Below are positions 44,301-59,300 of a stretch of DNA of 64,000 nucleotides, piece after piece. Numbering within the stretch: position 1 is the first letter of the stretch; each line of letters starts with the position of its first letter. A program made the position numbers and the translations under genes. The notes under the pieces are model-generated. The model had not been told where the DNA came from. It saw only the letters and a program-made list of their open reading frames with translations, and did not search any database. Source of the DNA: Saccoglossus kowalevskii (taxonomy: Eukaryota > Hemichordata > Enteropneusta > Harrimaniidae); NCBI RefSeq assembly GCF_000003605.2, contig NW_003107097.1, positions 105,274 through 169,273 of the forward strand. The letters are read 5' to 3'.

Positions 44301-47300
44301 AGAACATCTATGTACCAAGCTTCAATGAAATGTGATGTCTATTCTTATGTAAATTAGGTAATAAATATGCACAGATTTCAATCCAAAACTAATCAGGCCT
44401 GTGCACCTATGTACCAAGTTTCATTAGGATGTGATGAGTGGGGACTAATAAGTTCACATAATCAGACTTTTGGATGGAAGAGAGGTACTCACAGATATTA
44501 GATTATACCAGAAAACAATGTGCTGTGTATATATGTAAATCATTATATCTTGTCTTTGTACAGACATTAAAACTACATGACAAAAGGGACTGGAATAGTA
44601 TTTACTTTGACTTTTGCAGTACATGTGTAAGGTGCAGAAGAAGACTGGGCAAACAACATAATGCTCCCAGATGAAAGAGCCCCACAAATGTTTCACTCTT
44701 CATTCTGTTGCAAAGAATTATGGGTAATGTATGACATCATAGCCACTGTTGTGAAAAATTAGGAAAATATGGAAAAAAAAATTATCCAGAATTATGTTGT
44801 GAAAGGTGGCAACAATTAACTTTGCTATTCAAAAGATTAACATAATTGGCAAATGTATTGATTTAGTCAGATAAGATAAGTTACAACATATCACACCATT
44901 ATTCATACTACCAGTAATAATATCAAATATCTGGACAAATTATTTAGCCAGGACTTGCATTTATAATTTATTTATATAATTTTGTTATCATGCTATGGTG
45001 TTTGAATAATGAATATATTAATAATTTAATTAAATAAACTACTTAATTATTAATACACAAATGAATAAGTTTATTCATTTATTTCACTGATAACAATCTC
45101 AGAAATCTCTATCTCAAAAAAAACACAAAACAATTGTCACATCAAATGACAGGATATGAAAATTGGTATTAAGCTGTTAAATGATATCTATTTGGAGGTA
45201 TGCACATAAAAGTTAGTTTCTCTGAAGCCCAGTACCAGTGGAGGGGGATCCCTTGTGCCCCTGATGTTATCAGCATCACCAAGCTGGAAGAAACCAAACA
45301 CTCTCTTATCATTAATTGATCACTTTACTTTCTAGGGAATATATGCTTCTGCTATGCCCTGCTGAGAACTCTGTGGGCAGAGTTGGATGTTCTCACACAA
45401 ATCTTAGAAAAAATGCAGACGGGAACTGATCCTATCAACATGCAATGTTTCATAAGCAGCAAGCAAAGCACAAATTTATCTTTAAAGTGTCTACACCACT
45501 CGAAGGAGAAATACAATATTCCCCGTCAGCAACAGTATTATGGCCCATGTTGATAAAGAAAAGATAACAAGATGCAGATTATCATATTGATTGCTAAAAT
45601 TCATTATGTGGAATACTAGTTTTGTTGAATGGGACTGGACAGATGTCATTCCTTAGATAAATGAAAGAGAGTTTAATTGCAGAACTCACACACTGCCAGC
45701 GACAATTAGGGATAACCTCCCAGATGCATTAGCAATTGAAGTGTGTGACCAGCTACTGATAAGACTGGCAGTGGATAGGTTTGAATTAATAGCAACCAGA
45801 TGAATAGATAGAATTCAGACAGTGCACATCAGAGACTAGGCGACACTTATCTTTGCTTTTTATCAATGAGTGTTAAAGCATTGACAAAACAAGAAGAGTA
45901 AAAACTCCATTCATCTGACCCTATCAGGATTTCAATACCTGATCAGCCTATTGATTCTTGCATCACCCTGAGAGCACGACCCCCATTTATCATTATTTTT
46001 TCATAAAATCTGGCTCGGTGATTATCTAGAAAAACACACTGCCAGACTGGAATTCTAATTGACTGCCTTTGCAGGGAGATATCATATCTGTGTAATTATC
46101 AGCAACTATTATCATCTTTATCAGAGTTGCAATCAGTTCAAGCAAATGGAAAGACTTTGGCTAAATGTAGCACAACTTAAAATGGGGCCAAAAATAGGTG
46201 GATGCTACTGCAAAAAGTAAATATGGAAAGGTGTTAAGGGTGAACTACTTCCACGCTGCACTTTCAGTACGATGAACACTTTCATGCTAGTCTTGCTAAA
46301 CTGTCTTGGAAGACCTAACTGAGCTCAATTCCTACATAGATACTGTTCATTATAATTTGTTTTTTCATTAACAAACCTACTATTGTATGAAGGTTGAAGT
46401 AGATGCTTATCTTTAATTAAGATCATCTTCAATTAGTACAATGATAAATACCATCTGACTAGATCTACTCTGATTTCAGTGTTTAGCCTTCATAAGGAGA
46501 ATGAGTAAACAAAGAGCCTTTGTTCAGTAAGACATTTATTGTACAGATAAGCCAGAAAGAAGGGTTTATACAAACTTCAGTCATCAGGTCATTCCAGTTC
46601 ACTAGGGAAAGTGGCAGGCTGAAACACATACTAAGTTTGTTTTTTTAATATTCATTATTTGGCAGAAACAAAGAAGACAGGCTGAAATAAGCTGATAATC
46701 TTACCTGTTACACATCAGTAATACATGCATGGAAACAAAGGTGGCACAGGAGAGAAATTACAAGCTCTAATCACAGGGGGGAAAACAGTACGATTGGTTT
46801 ACGATAAAGAGGTTTCACTGCAATGCAAATCTCAGCTTGGGGAGTAATGACTCATGACTTTGAAATTAAAAGTCCTTGTAAAACCATTATTGTATCAACT
46901 GTACTTAATAATTAAAAGGCCTGTCATCTAATATATCACAACTGTTCACCATATGTTCAGCATGTAGAATCACAGACTGGTGTGGTACGGTACCATGCAT
47001 GAGTGGTAACTGAGCCCACAATTTGGCCTACAGCAGGTTTTTCTACGTGAATAACATAACAGCTTTTATAAATAGTTAGTGTCAAGTGGTATGATATGAC
47101 TGACATTAAAAAAAAATATATCACTTGTGTGCTATTGGGTGGCCCTATTTGTCAAGGGCGGGCACAAATTTGTTGCGGTATATAAAGCAGCATTTTATAG
47201 ATGCTTGTTCAAACAATTAAATACAATTTCACAACCATTTATTTTTGCTTATTTGAGATTAGTTGATCAGTATTTGGGGAAAACTATTTAAATGAACTTT

Positions 47301-50300
47301 ATCATAAAGAATCGCGCCTTTCACATAGAATTTGAGTTTCACTTATCAGACGAGTGAAGTCACATGCAAATTTAAACTGATGCAGCTGGAATCCTGCAAA
47401 TAATGACATAATGTTATCTCTACAACTCCATGAATGTAACCTAAAAATAATAATTTTATTATATTCAAAGCATGTGAAAACAACTATGCTCACATTCATA
47501 AATGTAAAATTAGACTGAAAGATGACTATCATAATATTTCAATATTGTGTAACATCTCGTTTCTCATGCAGAAGCAGAATTCAGATCATGATGACTACCT
47601 TTTTTGATCAATATTCCCCTCCTTGACGTCAACCCTTGATCATGTCTGGCCAATCTGATTAAAATCTGATGTAGTGTACGGGCTTTAATTATTGTGGCTA
47701 TAAACTTATTTTAATTTTATTTTTTTATTACTTTTGTTATTAATGCCCTTTTATTTTATTATTTTACTTTGATTTTGTGATTTTTTTTTTTAATTCTGCC
47801 CTACCTACATCTGATCCGACGCCTATGTAAGTCCCGTTCAAATCTCGCATAAGTAACAGCCAATCACAGCCCCCCTTTTATGCAGGCTGTCGGTTGCTTA
47901 CTTTTCAGTGTAGCGATACTCTACGGGCAATCTTTCTGTACATTATATTTTGCCCACTTGAATAAACCATTAATAGAAAATTGCTAGTATATTTTTATTT
48001 GCAAAAGAAATTCCACAGCATTTTACAATTTTTGTCATTACATTGAATATGTTTTTCACTTCCAACAAATGTGTNNNNNNNNNNNNNNNNNNNNNNNNNN
48101 NNNNNNNNNNNNNNNNNNNNNNNNNNNNNNNNNNNNNNNNNNNNNNNNNNNNNNNNNNNNNNNNNNNNNNNNNNNNNNNNNNNNNNNNNNNNNNNNNNNN
48201 NNNNNNNNNNNNNNNNNNNNNNNNNNNNNNNNNNNNNNNNNNNNNNNNNNNNNNNNNNNNNNNNNNNNNNNNNNNNNNNNNNNNNNNNNNNNNTCGGTAT
48301 AATCCGCCATTTTATTTGAGTGTGTTTGCCACCCAACTCCGCCCGGTGAGTCATCATGTGCGCTATAGAAGGAGGTATGTGATTCGTTGACTAAAATCGT
48401 CGATAGTGGGTCTCGTTGAAATCTCGTTACATAGGCATCGGCTCAGATGTAGATAGGGCGGAATTAAAAAAATCACAAAATCAAAATCAAAGTAAAATAA
48501 TAAAATAAAATAAAATAAAATGGCATTAATAACAAAAGTAATAAAAAATAAAATTTAAATAAGTTTATAGCCAAAATAATTAAAGCCCGTACACTACATC
48601 AGATTTTAATCAGATTGATGTCTGGCCAGCCAATTCATGATGATTGTTAATGTTTTTCAGCTTATCTGACGAAGCTATCATCAGTTAAAAAAACTTTGTC
48701 GACCCAGATGTGTACATTTGCTGTATTTTTCTCTTTTGGAGGTTGAGGGTAAATTCACATTCTACTTCAGCGACAAACTTAAAGTAAATTTGAATATTTA
48801 ACTATAACATGCATTATTCTTCTTGCTCTAATTTTGAAAAATCAAAGACATCCCATTTACTAGAATCATTGCTTGGTTTTCAATAAATATTTTATCTGTA
48901 TAAATTTATTATTATAAAATTTCCTTTCATGTACAGTATGATATGGTACAGATGTAACTGAACTTCCAAACTGGCTTTGCCTTTTCATAAACCTTTTACC
49001 AATTTCTCTGACACTTTTTGACCAATGGGAGGGATTGGGGCAATGACATTTTACATTTCCTTTTTTTTTTCCTAATTGCTCCCCCTTTTTCTCTGACACA
49101 CTTAACCAATTTTGTTTATATTTGGTACAAAGGCAAGACATGTTATTAGTTGCATGCCAAAGGTTTTTTATACTATGAAATTTCCTTGACATTATTCCTT
49201 TTTCTCTTTTGTGTTATCTATGAATTTTTTAAATCAACTAAAGCTGAATCAAAATATATTAATTATTTTGCTGAGTGTTTCTAAGCATGAACAGGCATAC
49301 TTTTCTAGTCAAAAGAGCAAGTACAATTTCTAAAATCTGATGGCATAAGTAGATCAATTTTTATCTGCACTCATCATGCTAATAGCATCTTCAATGATTA
49401 ACTTCAGTCACACATTGGATAGTGAAATAGCATCCTAAAAAATTCAAAAAAGCAGAAGAAAAACCATATTGATCCTTTGAATGCCAAAATTCAATATTTT
49501 GTATATTTTTATGTTATTTGCTATAATTCCTTTGTTAATTTTGAGCCAAAGAGACTTAATTATAGGCTAGGTCTCATTCAATATTTCGGAAAGGAAAGCT
49601 CATTCTGACTCGCAGACGATAATTTCACTAAAGACGAATTTTACAAAGTTCATCAGCAACACCAACAAGTCTACTGACAACGCTCTGACTGCAAAATTAC
49701 GAAGTGTATGCTGTGAGTTTATTGAACAAAAATTAAACGAGTTCCGTCTACACATGACATGACAGTATTTCTGACATGCAAGACGCCATAGACATCAAAG
49801 CCAAAATTGAAGCTAGTTCAGTTCATCGTTTACAGCTTGATGAAACCATTGATTATGCCATTTACAAAAGGCCTGATTTGTATTTAAAGCTGTTGATAAA
49901 TGGGAAAGTGCTGACATGTTTTGCTGGCAACATAAATGTCGTTGATGGCAAAGCTGAAACCATCTATAACCAGCTGCCTTGATAGATCTGATTCAGCATA
50001 ACCAAGACACAGTCAATCAAGTTTTTCCTTACTTTGATGCTTTAGGCTGACATTATGAACATTAACAATCAATTCAAGACGAACTGAACTGACTAAACCA
50101 ACCCATCTCCGGTTTGTTGGCAATTGAAAAGTGTTGACCAGCTCTCTGTGCAAATGACGCACCCAATAACGCCAAAGCTCACCCAAGCTCACCCAAATTT
50201 TTGGATCTGTGATGGTGAAATCCACAATCGATAGTACGACAGCAATGCAAAATGACAACATGTTACTCGCTTGATTAAGGTATCAAAACTAAGTCGAGCA

Positions 50301-53300
50301 TGTAGTATGCGATTTCATTGACAAGTTCAATTGTACCTAAATTCAGGATTCATCAACTCGTTATAGGATATATCGGTAAATTAGTAGAGTAACAAAATGA
50401 ATTAATCTAGTAGAGTACAAAGTACATGTATATATATACCACATTTTTGACCAAAAAGTTCACTAAAATTACCATACAATTTCCAAATCCAAGTACATCC
50501 AAGGAATATGTACATAATATACCAAGCTTCAAATCAATCGGGATAGAGGTTTTCAAAAAGTCAAAAATAGAATTTTCACCAAAAATATTCACTAAAATGG
50601 AAGTTATGTTATGAAATGATTAACTCTAATAGATGTCAACCGAAGGAGAACATATATACCAGGTATAAAATCAATCAAGTAGAGGATTTCAAAAATATTT
50701 ATGAAAAATTGAGAATTGAAGATATCGTCATGAAATGATCCAATCTTGTAGAGGTCCACCCCAGGAACATATGTACAAATTATAAAAGCAATAGATTGAA
50801 AAAAAAGTTGACTCAGGATGCCGCCGCCGATGACGACGGACAGTCACCTACATACCAACAATGCTACCAAATAGACCATTTTCTGTTTCTTGCGAGATCC
50901 ATTTATTTCTTCAGCTTTGTATTTATGAGGGAATTGTCGCCCCTTCAGATCAAAATAGAGGGGGATTTTCTGTAACAAGGGGGAAATTTCTAATAACCAT
51001 AATTGGCTTATTAAAACATTAGCAGTATTTTTTCTTTATGATCTCCATTGTTAGCAATTGTTATGTTCTGCATTTTGTGTTCTGAAAAGTATGTAATTTC
51101 GCAAATATAATAATTATAGTCCACAAAATAATTTCATTATTTGTCATTACTTTAATGTTAATAACATTCTAAACATTACTTTAAATTTTACTGTAGTCAT
51201 TGACTCCTCCTATTCAACAGTATGATTTTTATCGTGACTAGTGGAATGGGTATGCTTCGTTTTGACAATGAACTGTTATCACTGTAAACAATGTTAAATT
51301 ATTCTTCAAATGCTTAGTTTATCTTTTGAAAACAACCAATTTTTTGTTTTAAAAAAAAAATCATGCAGTTTTCCCATCTAAATCCAAGCCAAAAGATTGT
51401 ACTACAATATCGGCAAATCTTTTCCATGTTGCGTTCAATAACATTAACATATTTAAATAAGCTACGGTAATTTGAGCATGTTGGCATCATCCACCATTTT
51501 GGTTAATTAGCGATTTGACCTATCATCAGGTCAAAGAACTCTGTCCCATGTCAGAACATGACTGATATTCTCCAGCATCGAGCGTTTAATATGCGACCGG
51601 AATCGTTCACTTACGATGTAATTAAGTTGAAATTTATTCGCATTTCATAACAATTCAACGAATTTATTTTTTGTACGTTAATATAATCACTACTAAGTAA
51701 TAATCAACAATTGGACGCGCAAAATAATTAATTAAATCACTCAACAAGCGAGAAAGACAATTCATTGTTGCCTCGGCAAGTTACTCAACGCGACGCCCTG
51801 CCAGACACGCACTCCAGAAATCAATGCGGGCTATTCCAACTTACGTATGCATACCCAAAGAGGTAGTGTTTTTAAATATGAGGACGCACAATTTTTAATG
51901 AAATATGCGGGAGGATGATTGTTATTTGTATCAGCAAGCTAGTTCGCACGTCACAGTCCAATACACACACAGGCCATCATTAAAAGGATTCAATGGGTAG
52001 TGGCCTTGTAGTATTTTTTTAAGGGCGCACAAAGTGTAGTACCGTAAAATCTGTATTAGAAGCCGCATCCCTAATAGAAGTCGCACCCATTCTTTTTGAA
52101 TAATTGAGAACCAAAAAACCATCATTTCTCATATGTGTAGATGCTCTAATAGAAGCCGCATTTCCTTGGTTGCATTGTACCATTTTAATAGAAGCCGCGG
52201 CTTCTAATACAGATTTTACAGTAGGCGGGGAATCGCGCAATTGAGCGTCCTAGAGTAAACACTGGAGATCCCATGTTATATGCAAAATCGAATGTAAAAA
52301 CAGGACATAGTGCCATAGTGACATAAAAAATTCACAGTAACCTAAACGCAATATTCCTCTCTCAAAGGATGGCATTTCGACATTGAGTTATAAAAAAGAA
52401 ATCCAAAATGGAATGGTTTGATTAAATACACTAAGATTTCGCAGTGAGCGAAAAATCACCTGAAATGATTTGTTTCATTATTAGCAATTAAACAACTAAA
52501 CATTTAATTAGCAGACTGGGGATGAACAAAATATGAACAAGCAGCTTCTCGGCTGACATAGCACTGCTGTTAGCAATATACATTTCAATTAAAGAATTGA
52601 AGATATCATCACGAAATTAACAAATCTGAGAGAAGTCTATCTGTAGTACCTATATGTATAACATCAAATCAATAAGATATTTGGTTTTCAACAAGAAGTC
52701 ATAAATATCACTTTTTACCAAAAATTACCAAAATATTAATCTAAATTAGAGAATTGAAGATATTATCACGAAATGAACAAATCTGAGAGAGCTCCACCTG
52801 TAGTATCTATTAGTATAATAGTATAATATCAAAACAACCAGACTTCAACAATAAGTCGAAAATATTACTTTTTACCAAAAATGACAAAAATATTCACCAA
52901 AATTAGAGAATTAAAAGATATCACAAAATGTACAAAATGAAGGTCTACCCAAGATACATATACATTAAGTATCAAAATAAAAAGTTTACACGGATGACAG
53001 TGGATAATCACTCATATGACAGTGACAGTGGAGCTAAAAAGTGAATGACATTTTTTTAGCACCACTGATGTAGGCTGTAAGCAGCTACGATAAAATAGTC
53101 ACGAGGTACGTACAGGAAGAAGTCCATCACTGTGAATTTCAGAATTTGTGTTATCTGATCTTAGGCTGAAAACAAGAATTAAACAGATCAGAGAATCAAT
53201 CTATTCATTACATAACATATCATATCAAACAGGAATGAACGCTACATGGAATAATCATGGATACTAATTGCTTGACTACCATGTGAAAATTTACACAATG

Positions 53301-56300
53301 TGATGACAATAAGTGCTCCCAGGGATAATTCTTTGTGATTATGACTGTGAGACTCTGTTTTAAAGACTTGAGGAAACTCCGAACAAACGGACAGGTGGAC
53401 GGTCAGACTGACTGACTGAGGTATAAATATAAGTGGCTGTTATTCAGACTTGGATAGAGGGGGGGGGGCAAAATCAATGAATAGCCCAGCTCAGTTTAAT
53501 TGGACAATCTAAGCAACATTTCTTTTATTTTCATGCATTTTGCATTACTGGGTAAAATACACCTGATTCAGATGTTTTTTGAGATGATAAAAACAACATT
53601 TCTAAAATTTGCTCAGAGGACACAGTGCCCCCACACCTTATTTTGAAAGATAAGGAGATGCCATAGGTATTCAACACTTCCTTCATACGAGAGGGAAAAC
53701 TCACAGCACTATATAATTTAGCATGACAGCAGAAAAACTAGAATTTTATTGTAACAATTTTCTGAAAAACTTTTTCCATAGTAAAAAGATAAACAATTTA
53801 CCAAATTAAAGTGCAATTTAACAAAACAAAAGTGTGAAACAAGTGAAATCCGTCACAAACTAAAGTTACCTGACAGTGAACAAGAATATTCTATAAAGTA
53901 GGAAAATTAAAACAGGACACAGCACGCAGAATGTTATTTTATTCTTTTATCAGATTACATATACAGAATGCTAAAATCATTCTGTAGTCAGCAAATCTCG
54001 CTTGTCATGTCAAAGCCCACCAAAAGATATGGCATATTGCATACAAGTTATTTAATTGCTTAAACCATAGCACTAAAAAAGAATAATTACATCAAACAAA
54101 AGACTCAAGTAGGACTATATTCAGTTCACTTTCCTTTTTTTTTAATAATTAACAAAAAAAAGATTCACATTTTTTGAGGAGGTCGAAACATATTATCCAA
54201 ACTTTACACACTTCACGGGCACTCGTAACGAACAGAGAGTCCCTCCTATAGGCCTCTTCAAATACATACGATAACACTTTACCCTGCTTATCACCAAATG
54301 GATCTTTCTGTGTTATCACTTCTCAAAATCTAAGGACGCCCTGTGACACGCTATGCATCTGAAATTATCAGTATGCCGACGTCGCTCGCCTTATCAATTC
54401 AACGGTCCACTAGCCTTCCTATCTGTTTCAGGACGTAATTCTACTTTTTCATCGAAATTTCTACCTCCAGCTTGATCAAGTGAAAGTTTTTTTTTTCTCT
54501 TATGAAACTGCTTCGCATTCCCGCACAACGCGAGACTGTAAAGAGGAAACAGAATGGCCAGTCACGCAACACCGAAGCCCAGGATGAGATCTAGTTCGGA
54601 TGATCGATTCCCACCACGCGACCGAGGCCATGTTACCACAGCACTGTGATTCCACACGATTCCATGAACAGAAACAAGTCATTTTGAGGCGCTGGGTCGT
54701 TTCATTTTCCCGCCAAGCAATCAAAAGCTGCCATCAGTCGAGTCCGTCAGCAGCACTCGGAACAGCGCCTTCGTTTAAATCGGAAGTCCGAGTCACTGCA
54801 AATTCAAACAACGGTCGCCTACATCAGCTGTGTCTAGGCTGCTTATACCGCGACATATGTTTCCCAAAACGTCGAGAAATAATCAAATAGTTACTCACGT
54901 TTTAACGGCTTTGGGTTGGACTGTTTTCGTCGTGACATTGCGTCTCTTCCCATCGACTGAGATGTACACACTGCGAGAAATCAAGTTGGCAGACGATAAC
55001 AAAGATGATGCGCACATAAGATGCGCAGATCTTATACAGCGATGGGAGGAGACTGCCTCGTTTTGATACAAATCCTGAAACTTTTTCCTTCTTCGCTTTC
55101 ACATATATCAGTAAGTTGCCGAATGATAAACAAAACTCGTAAACGTAAAACATAATTTTTTTTTTTTTAAATTGTACTAGTAATTCATTTTCACTTTACA
55201 AATAATCGAACCATCGTGTTTGTGACAATTGTCGCTTACTCTGAATTAAAAATAAATAAACCCGAATTATTCGTTGAAGAAAATTACAAAATGTACAATT
55301 AGTACATTTTGAATAAAAATAAAACACTAAAATTCTCTCGCAATTTCCACATTGTTATAAACATTCAGAATAATATCAGTGTGATATCGCAGAAAAAAGT
55401 TCTACATCTCAGTTCCGACGCCCACACTGGCATGTTTTCCTCAAATACGTAATGACGAAGCACTCCGGCTATCTGACTGGCACGGCTTTCCGACAGTCAA
55501 GCAAATAGTATTCACTCTCAGTCGCTGCCTGGAATGTATTTATGACTGGAAACGTGATAGTTTAGCAGCACTTTCTCCCAGTATCATTTATAGTAGATAC
55601 CGTACTCGTATCAGGAGCCGACTATATGTCATAAACAAACGGTATCAACAAGGCCACGCACTGTTATCGCCCATGTCATCAAATGTGGTGTTCTTATCAC
55701 TCGTTGTATCTGACTGCCAATCAGTGAGATATTGCGAACCTTACTGTTACTAATACACACTGCATATATTAGCATTCACTGCTCAGTCAACCCCTCTGAC
55801 TTTTTGCCGGATGACCCCGTTTTGATATTGATCTTGCTATATGTTTATAGTGACGCAGTTGAAACCAAAGCGATACGGGGACATTTAAAAGTTGGCATTT
55901 TCTCAGGGTTTTATGCCCTGCGTTATGCACAAGACCGAAAGGCCAACCAGGGTTCATGAGAAAACGTATGTACAGATGGTAATCTTTTTATTTCCATGAT
56001 TACGAAATAATGATATTTTGTTTTTATTTTGTTCGCGTCCATTACGGTCGGTCACTCCATAATTCTGTACCTCGCTTGGGTGTGAACCATATCGCGATTT
56101 TCAATGAAATTTACACGTGCGAGGTGATAGTTTATTTCGTTTGTTTTCGATTTTGTTTGCTATTGTTTTGTTTGGACAATTCAATAAAACCACTTATACT
56201 GTTTAGAAAACACTGCATTTTGCCACCAGAACTCGACTATTGGTTATTTTTATTAAAAATTCGATTTCAAGTATTTTTTTTATTGAAATTATTAGTACTT

Positions 56301-59300
56301 CCGTTCTGATGACGTAACATTATGTGTAGATTTCCCTTTAACGTGAACTACAACTTGGTTGGCCAGGTTTAATCCATAATATTCCATAAATAACTTCTTT
56401 TTGAAACTTGAAAATCAATCATATGTTACACGCAAATCAAACCATCTTTAATTATCTAAGACGCAAACGAAAAGTTCCTTTTGCGCTCTATGCATTATGG
56501 GAATTTTATGCAAATTAACAACGTCCGTCCATATTATAATTACGTGATATGTTATGTTTTATGAACAAGTTTAGACACGAGTAATTGCAAATAGAATAAC
56601 TCCCTCCCTCATTGTTTGCTTTCATGCAATTTTGACTTCAATGCGAATAGCGGGAGCAAGTTGAATCGATGACGACACGGATCATTTAATGTGACACTGA
56701 TAATCACACGTACTATGTATTCGCATGTTTCGCGTTTGTCAGCTTGATGAGAGAGTGAAAAGCAGACTCTACCATTCTTTGGTAAATGTAAAATCTGACA
56801 CAAATACGTTACACGATGTCTTGAAACTTCCAGATAACTATATGTAAGGTTTGCCACGGCGGCATTCTTGAAGTGCTCGAAATGTTTCGATAAATTTCGC
56901 CCACCTCCGATAAGATAAAAGAAACTCTTATCACAATAATATGAAAAGAAATTCCATTAGGGAAATCACGACTTGTATCCACCATTGCACACTTGCTGGA
57001 AATGATAATGCCGTAGCTTGTGATGCAAATTACATGTCACACGCTTTCAGCTCCCATCAGTTATCTATTCAATTTGTTGGCTGAACCGGCGTTCAGCTAG
57101 TGATTACGCACCCGATGCTGGATGGATGGATGAACAACGCATCAGAGGAGCGCACTGAAATGTACATCATGTAGGTTCCTGAGAAGCGCGACGCTGGCCC
57201 GATCGATATCTCACAAGTTGTACATTTTGCGCGATAAACTTCAGACCGGTATATAAGTATAGTAAATGCACTCGCATTGTATAGCTACGTGACTGAGTCA
57301 GTGATAAACTGCAGCCTCTATTACCTTCTTGTATTTTTTTCTATCAACTTGAATTATTAAATTCCATGTAAAAGTAATTATTACTCATTTAGCACCTGAA
57401 TAACACTTTTATCGCAAGTTATACAATACCTAAGACGATTTCATTGGGGACATACTGCAAGAGCACGGGAAGCACATGTCTTTTTTTTATTTGCGCATGT
57501 AATCTTAACTTTATTCCGTTATATTTTGAGCGTATATTTGTGTTGAGAGGAATGACATATAGAGGTAATTTTGTTGTTGCGGAATGGATACATGGTAATA
57601 AAAGCTCACCCCCACCCTAAATAGATAATTCCGACGATAGGCCACGGTTACAGCCTCACCAGGGACACTATAGATCGGCGAGCAAACATCAAATTCACGT
57701 TGCATAAAAAACAAACAAACATCGAAATGAATAACAAAAAGCAAATATGGTTCATTATGGGTAAAATATTACACAGAACTAAAACTCGGTGATATCAAAT
57801 GGTTGTATGTGTTCTGTGTTTAAAGTTCACAATAGTGACACAGTTCAAATACTTCAATATCGCTTTCAAAAAGGACAGCTACGTCCTCTTCTTCAAATTA
57901 TTGTAATTAAATCGACGGTTAGAGCAACTTTAAATGGCCATATCGCAATTCCAAATCACAGTGAATTGTGTGATACATGTATTTTTGACCAAAGCATAAA
58001 GCGCGTCTGCTCGTGCAACGTGCCAAAACTATTCCACGATACGTTATGCAATATCGATGTACATTGCGATATGCGACGTTCACAAGTACTGAAGACAAAC
58101 TTCTCTCTTCAATGGCCCCTAGTTATATCATAGTTGCAACCATTTTCTAGATTTGTTAGATGCTATTTGCAATTATTCTTAGACTATCTTTATTTGTTTC
58201 CATTTCGAAAAAAAATTCCATTAAAAATTACGTCTCTTGATGTTAACAATGTCGTCTCATTAAACACAAAAACAAAAACGCCACGAAGCTGGTGATCAAC
58301 TTTATTTTCTGAGTCGTCTTATTTAATGTGAAAAAGGGTGAGTCAAATTGGTTCCGATAGAGTCCGGCATAAAATACACATGGTCTATTGGCCGACATCA
58401 AAAACCTAAAATACCACTACAAAGCAGAACTTGTCAAAACTGTGCCAAAATTTAAGAAGAAGAACATTTCACAACATAATGCACCTTACACCAAACAACA
58501 GAGACATTCTATATGCAACAGCCAAATTGGATTCCATGATATGACTAACAAAAAAAATGTATACAAATAATGAGTAATAAAAATACTTCATTAATCAAAG
58601 AAACCATAAAGTACATTGAACAGTGTTACGACATAAGGAATACATTATATACTACATATGCCATTATTTTACATACTGTAAATTGTCTCACCTTAATATT
58701 CACAGATAGTTTTATTATTGCTCAACTATGTAAAAACTTTTATTAAGTTGTAACTAATTTGTAACTAAATGCCACGTTGTCTTTACGGTATTAAATTAAA
58801 TTAAATTAAATTAAATTAAATTAAATTAAATTAAATTAAATTAAATTAAATTAAATTAAATTAAATTAAATTAAATTAAAAATTCTATTCTATTCTATTC
58901 TATTCTATTCTATTCTATTCTATTCTATTCTATTCTATTCTATTTTAAATGAAATGGATCTGTAACGAAACCATGTGTGCAAGGTACGACTCACTTGTGT
59001 GAATACTAGTAATAGGAAGAGTAAAACGATGACGTCATACTTTGTATTTTGGCATCATTTTATTTTGTCTTTCCAAAAGGAAATATGCCTACCATGTGAT
59101 GTGTTTAGCGTAAAGGAGCGATTGCTTGAGGTCTGGGGAAATTGTTGTCAATTACAGTTGTCGTTATAGTCACGGTTGGATTTCTATTTGTGACTTGTAA
59201 CACGATTACCTTCTGCAATATGAGGAAATTGTGACGTGTTACGTGATTTAGTAGGTGTGTCGCTTGTCGATGTGTTGCCCGTCGGGAACGCAATTAGAAT

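Noticed and set aside
48043-48390. Frames spanning the N run
   Set aside because: They are open only because N cannot be read as stop.
54500-54724. Minus-strand frame beginning MIAWRENETTQR as an alternative FOG first exon
   Set aside because: No good donor site in phase with the acceptor at 37139 and no resemblance to any FOG N terminus; it is a by-product of GC-richer DNA.
57789-58133. Plus-strand frame of 114 codons with several cysteines
   Set aside because: Cysteine spacing fits no known finger, and nothing nearby supports a gene.
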